Shown: in pieces, positions 4,448 through 7,043 of the stretch | Layout: each line of letters opens with the position of its first letter | How positions within the stretch are numbered: position 1 is the first letter of the stretch | DNA from: JAIXWP01 sp943372555 | Lineage (GTDB): Bacteria; Bacteroidota; Bacteroidia; Flavobacteriales_D; Sanyastnellaceae | Direction: 5' to 3' | DNA: 7,043 nucleotides | Assembly: GCA_943372555.1 (NCBI GenBank) | Contig: CALRZB010000145.1 | Span: 1 to 7,043 of the forward strand | Made by a program: the position numbers and the translations under genes | The notes under the pieces: generated by a model | What the model was told of the DNA's origin: nothing | The model's database searches: none | What the model saw: the letters and a program-made list of their open reading frames with translations, nothing else

Positions 4448-6436
4448 CCTGCGATAGAACTTGTGCATCGAGATGATGTGCGGGAGGCTCATACAGGACA
4501 ACACGATAAAGAAAATGCCGAAAGAATCTTTATTGTTGAGTAGCATGAAAATCAAGAATATCAACGCACCGCCCATACTCAGAGGAAGTGCTTTTAACCA
4601 GAGGTTGAAGGAAGTGGCTTGCAAATCTGCTTTGAGGTGGCGCCATCCGTGCATGCTATGCTGCGCAACAAAGTAAATCCCGAAGGACGCTAAGAGCGGA
4701 AGCGCGGTGGATAACAATAAATAGCTTAATGTTAAGAGTAATTTTTTCGAACGAAGGAAAAATGAAAACACAATTGAAAAAATAGTAAGAGAAACCTGCA
4801 CGATAAAAAGTTGCGGTTCAGTGAGACTTTCAAATGCCTGTTGAATTTGCAATCCTTTGATATGATCGAGAACTTCCACAGTTTCGGTTTGGTGACAAAT
4901 CAAGATTGTGGCTAAAACGATAAAGCCCCAAATGAATGAATTTAAACCTTGTTTTAGATTCCATTCTCTAAAATCGGCTTGACCGAAATGCCAAGCTGAA
5001 AAGGCAATAAAAACCAATAAAGCCAAATCCGGCATTGCAATCCATAAAAGTCCGAGCAGCGCACCTTTTGCTAGGTAAATTAGGATATACTGAAGAAGTT
5101 GTTTTCTACTCTTTATGGTCTTCTCTGTCAGGTAGTCTAATGCACCATGTGAAAGGCCAACGCTAAGAAACCCGATGCCTAGAAATACCCAAAGAACTAT
5201 GCTAAAGCCTGTTTTGATTAGAAGAAGCGAAGCAATAGTGGTTATTAATGCAAGATGAACCGGTCTAATATGGCTTACTCTATTAAAGATGTTTTTGAAT
5301 GCCACCCGTAAAAAAATGAGTATCGGTAGTTTCGAAAAAATATGAAGCTCTTTACCAAGCGAGGATTTCTCACTTAAAAATGTTAGAACGTTTTCGATTG
5401 GAATATTGTGAAATAAATCTTGGAAAATTTTTTTTCCATTTTGGGGTGTTTCTTCGAGAATTTTAAGTAGTAAAGTATCGTAGAATTTGAATCGAGAAAT
5501 TGGTTTTTTCCTCGTGTAGGATTGTTTTTGATTTATGGCATCCGCTATCCTGACTGCATCGTTCACCATATTGTGAAAAGCATAGCCTGTAGTGGGTTTG
5601 ACGAGGTCTGCATTGGCGCCAGTGGCTATCCAATTTTCTCCGTAGTTTGTTTCTTGAATTGGAATAGATGACATTGGGATAACACCTTTCTCGTCTTCCA
5701 ATATTGCATAGGAAATTCCAAGTTCAGCGATATATTCTGTAAGTAATTTTTCAGCTTCTTCTTTGGTGATTTTTTCTTTACCAAATCGCGTTACTTCGAA
5801 TAGCGCGGTATTTTCGGTAAAGGGAAGAATATACATGAATTGACAATAGTTGTTTTGAGGGATTTCGAAATCCATCATTACCATTGCGCTTGTATCAAAG
5901 CAATGATTTATTGTTTTAATCTCCCAACCGTAGAATGATTGGAGAAGGTGGGATTGGTTTTTTTGAGGTGCCTCGTATTTGGGAGGTCTACTATCAAAAA
6001 CAAATTGGGCTTCAAGAATTGTATCCGCTAACGCGATTGTGTAGGTTCCCGAATTTACTGCAGGTGTCGCATTGAAATTTTCTTGAAAAAAAAGCACATT
6101 TAGTTCATGGAAGATGCCATGCACTTTATTGTACAAATCTAATCCTCGCACATGATAGTAATAACCTGGAGCGATCGACTGATTTGTCTGATTGGCTACT
6201 TTGATGTGTTGCCATTTTGAACTGATCAAATCTTCAAGATGGAGATCTTTAAGTTCTTCTTCTGTTGACCAAAAACAAAAGTTTCGATCATTTACATCTT
6301 TTTTCTGAGGCTCTATGATGGCGATTTTTTTATCGCGTAACGAACCGTTTTCATGCAATTTCAAAAGGATTAAGCAATTTGCCGCACCCATCCCAATAAA
6401 GATGAAGTCGACTGTATTTTTTGAATTATTGCTCAT
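4439..6436 (-). CDS. Fused lycopene beta-cyclase and Brp/Blh beta-carotene 15,15'-oxygenase (retinal synthase)
   Basis: A single 665-residue frame carries two enzymes. Residues 9-385 are a complete CrtY lycopene cyclase: dinucleotide fold DFIFIGMGAANCLILLKL (10-27), NDRNFCFW (49-56), FDSRP (147-151), QSFYGWEI (166-173), MDFEIPQ (188-194), YILPF (202-206), EKGVIPM (249-255), VKPTTGYAF (279-287) and the RFKFYDTLLL helix (315-324). Residues from about 393 on are a membrane-embedded Brp/Blh domain with eight or so hydrophobic segments and its histidine motifs: GLSHGALDY (427-435), SAWHFGQAD (480-488), QHSMHGWRH (592-600) and PHIISMH (652-658). The first would make beta-carotene from lycopene, the second cleave it to two retinals for the rhodopsin encoded upstream. 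I chose the ATG at 6436, preceded by AAAGGA; the frame opens at a TTG at 6490, but that and the ATG at 6472 lie in the rhodopsin terminator hairpin. No in-frame ATG occurs between codons 290 and 468, so a separately started Blh is unlikely. Both parts appear intact. Confidence 0.92.
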   Translation of the reverse strand: MSNNSKNTVDFIFIGMGAANCLILLKLHENGSLRDKKIAIIEPQKKDVNDRNFCFWSTEEELKDLHLEDLISSKWQHIKVANQTNQSIAPGYYYHVRGLDLYNKVHGIFHELNVLFFQENFNATPAVNSGTYTIALADTILEAQFVFDSRPPKYEAPQKNQSHLLQSFYGWEIKTINHCFDTSAMVMMDFEIPQNNYCQFMYILPFTENTALFEVTRFGKEKITKEEAEKLLTEYIAELGISYAILEDEKGVIPMSSIPIQETNYGENWIATGANADLVKPTTGYAFHNMVNDAVRIADAINQKQSYTRKKPISRFKFYDTLLLKILEETPQNGKKIFQDLFHNIPIENVLTFLSEKSSLGKELHIFSKLPILIFLRVAFKNIFNRVSHIRPVHLALITTIASLLLIKTGFSIVLWVFLGIGFLSVGLSHGALDYLTEKTIKSRKQLLQYILIYLAKGALLGLLWIAMPDLALLVFIAFSAWHFGQADFREWNLKQGLNSFIWGFIVLATILICHQTETVEVLDHIKGLQIQQAFESLTEPQLFIVQVSLTIFSIVFSFFLRSKKLLLTLSYLLLSTALPLLASFGIYFVAQHSMHGWRHLKADLQATSFNLWLKALPLSMGGALIFLIFMLLNNKDSFGIFFIVLSCMSLPHIISMHKFYRRDF

Positions 6437-6457
6437 TCCTTTCGAAAAATTGACTTT

Positions 6458-6502
6458 AAAAAAAGAAGCCATCTTTGTATAAGAATACAAAGATGGCTTC
6501 TT
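6458..6502 (-). terminator. Strong hairpin terminator between rhodopsin and crtY-blh
   Basis: A perfect 18-bp inverted repeat (6463-6480 with 6485-6502) encloses a 4-base loop at 6481-6484. On the minus strand the T of the stem continues into a run of seven T (6464-6458). It lies 15 bases after the rhodopsin stop and ends 21 bases before the chosen CrtY-Blh start. It can end the rhodopsin message or act as a partial stop or 3' stabiliser. Confidence 0.9.
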
Positions 6503-6517
6503 GGATTTCGAGAATGA

Positions 6518-7042
6518 TTAGTCTTCTGACTTTCTGCTCAATGCATAAATTACAAGACCGAAACCTATTTTATTGATAGCATCAGCGATGTTGTAAACGA
6601 TGTCCATTGCATGCAAAGCAGATGCTTTGTCTGCAACCAACTTCATTCCAAACAAACCGCCGTCAGTTCCTAGGATGTAACCTAATGGGTAGATTGCCCA
6701 ACCTACTAGTACAAACCAAGCCAAAATGCGTGTAGCTTTTGCAACTTGTGGACCTGCAGTCTGAGACAATTTAGCCACTTCACCAAACCATACTAGGTAT
6801 GCAATGTAGAAATAAGCTGCTCCAGAAACTACACCCCAAAGAACGCTCTTCGCTGGATCCAACACCTCTCCGATGTAACCAGTTACTAGCATCACCAATG
6901 AAGCCAAGATTAGCTTCCAAAGTAAGCCGATTTTAGCGCCAGCTTTCTTAGTGATTAGATAGAACTCTACGCACATAAGTGGCACAGTTAGAATCCAATC
7001 CACGTAACGGAAGAATGTTGGTGAATCACCAGTCTCGAGGTT
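6518..7042 (-). CDS. Proteorhodopsin, light-driven proton pump (5' end outside window)
   Basis: The C-terminal 174 residues of a seven-helix retinal protein; the frame continues past the window edge, so the GTG at 7003 is an internal Val and not a start. FRYVDWILTVPLMCVEFYLI (in-window residues 11-30) gives Arg94, the proton acceptor Asp97, Thr101 and the donor Glu108 (green-absorbing proteorhodopsin numbering). This is the DTE set of outward proton pumps, not the NDQ set of sodium pumps. Position 105 is Met (codon 6976-6974), the residue linked with green absorption in flavobacterial proteorhodopsins. GWAIYPLGY (helix F) and YNIADAINKIGFG (helix G) follow, with counter-ion Asp227 and the retinal Schiff-base lysine Lys231 at in-window residues 154 and 158. 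The protein ends SRKSED. It is followed by a hairpin terminator and then, on the same strand, by the gene expected to make its retinal. Confidence 0.96.
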   Translation of the reverse strand, partial: NLETGDSPTFFRYVDWILTVPLMCVEFYLITKKAGAKIGLLWKLILASLVMLVTGYIGEVLDPAKSVLWGVVSGAAYFYIAYLVWFGEVAKLSQTAGPQVAKATRILAWFVLVGWAIYPLGYILGTDGGLFGMKLVADKASALHAMDIVYNIADAINKIGFGLVIYALSRKSED

Positions 7043-7043
7043 G

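Noticed and set aside
6437..6490. An 18-codon N-terminal extension of the CrtY-Blh protein, starting at TTG 6490
   Set aside because: It is encoded by the 3' arm and T run of the rhodopsin terminator and does not resemble a CrtY N-terminus. The ATG at 6436 sits close before the FAD-fold motif, as is usual.
6518..7003. A short complete rhodopsin starting at GTG 7003
   Set aside because: The frame continues upstream to the window edge with conserved rhodopsin residues (SPTFFRY), so the GTG is an internal valine codon.

Overview
The window looks like chromosomal DNA from a member of the Bacteroidota, probably Flavobacteriales. Four things suggest this: a type IX secretion (T9SS) sorting domain, AT-rich starts with no clear Shine-Dalgarno, several matches to the Bacteroidota -7 promoter element TAnnTTTG, and a proteorhodopsin with methionine at the spectral-tuning position. 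No rRNA, tRNA, transposase or CRISPR array was seen.

Left part, plus strand (1-2731): the 3' portion of rodA (SEDS peptidoglycan polymerase), then an MlaE-type permease and an MlaF-type ATPase. The last two overlap by 4 bases. Together they form the membrane and ATPase core of a lipid-transport ABC system, but no MCE (MlaD) gene follows. A repeat-bearing spacer and a good promoter come next, then a 111-residue secreted protein that is almost nothing but a T9SS type A sorting domain, closed by a terminator hairpin.

Middle (3394-4438): a 165-bp near-palindrome lies between convergent genes. On the minus strand there is a 45-residue lipoprotein gene, easy to miss, that overlaps the start of a SprT-like metalloprotease gene. 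Short repeat words (GGAATTAGGAATC, GCTCAGGGACC, a CAGTCACTTCG word and AAAAATC heptamers) recur in the spacers and run into the 3' ends of genes.

Right part, minus strand (4439-7042): the C-terminal 174 residues of a proton-pumping proteorhodopsin, a strong hairpin terminator, and one 665-codon gene. That gene joins a complete lycopene beta-cyclase (CrtY) to a Brp/Blh-type beta-carotene 15,15'-oxygenase. In one polypeptide, lycopene would be cyclised to beta-carotene and cleaved to retinal, the chromophore of the rhodopsin encoded next to it. This CrtY-Blh fusion is the most interesting item in the window. The hairpin between the two genes may set a high rhodopsin to enzyme ratio.
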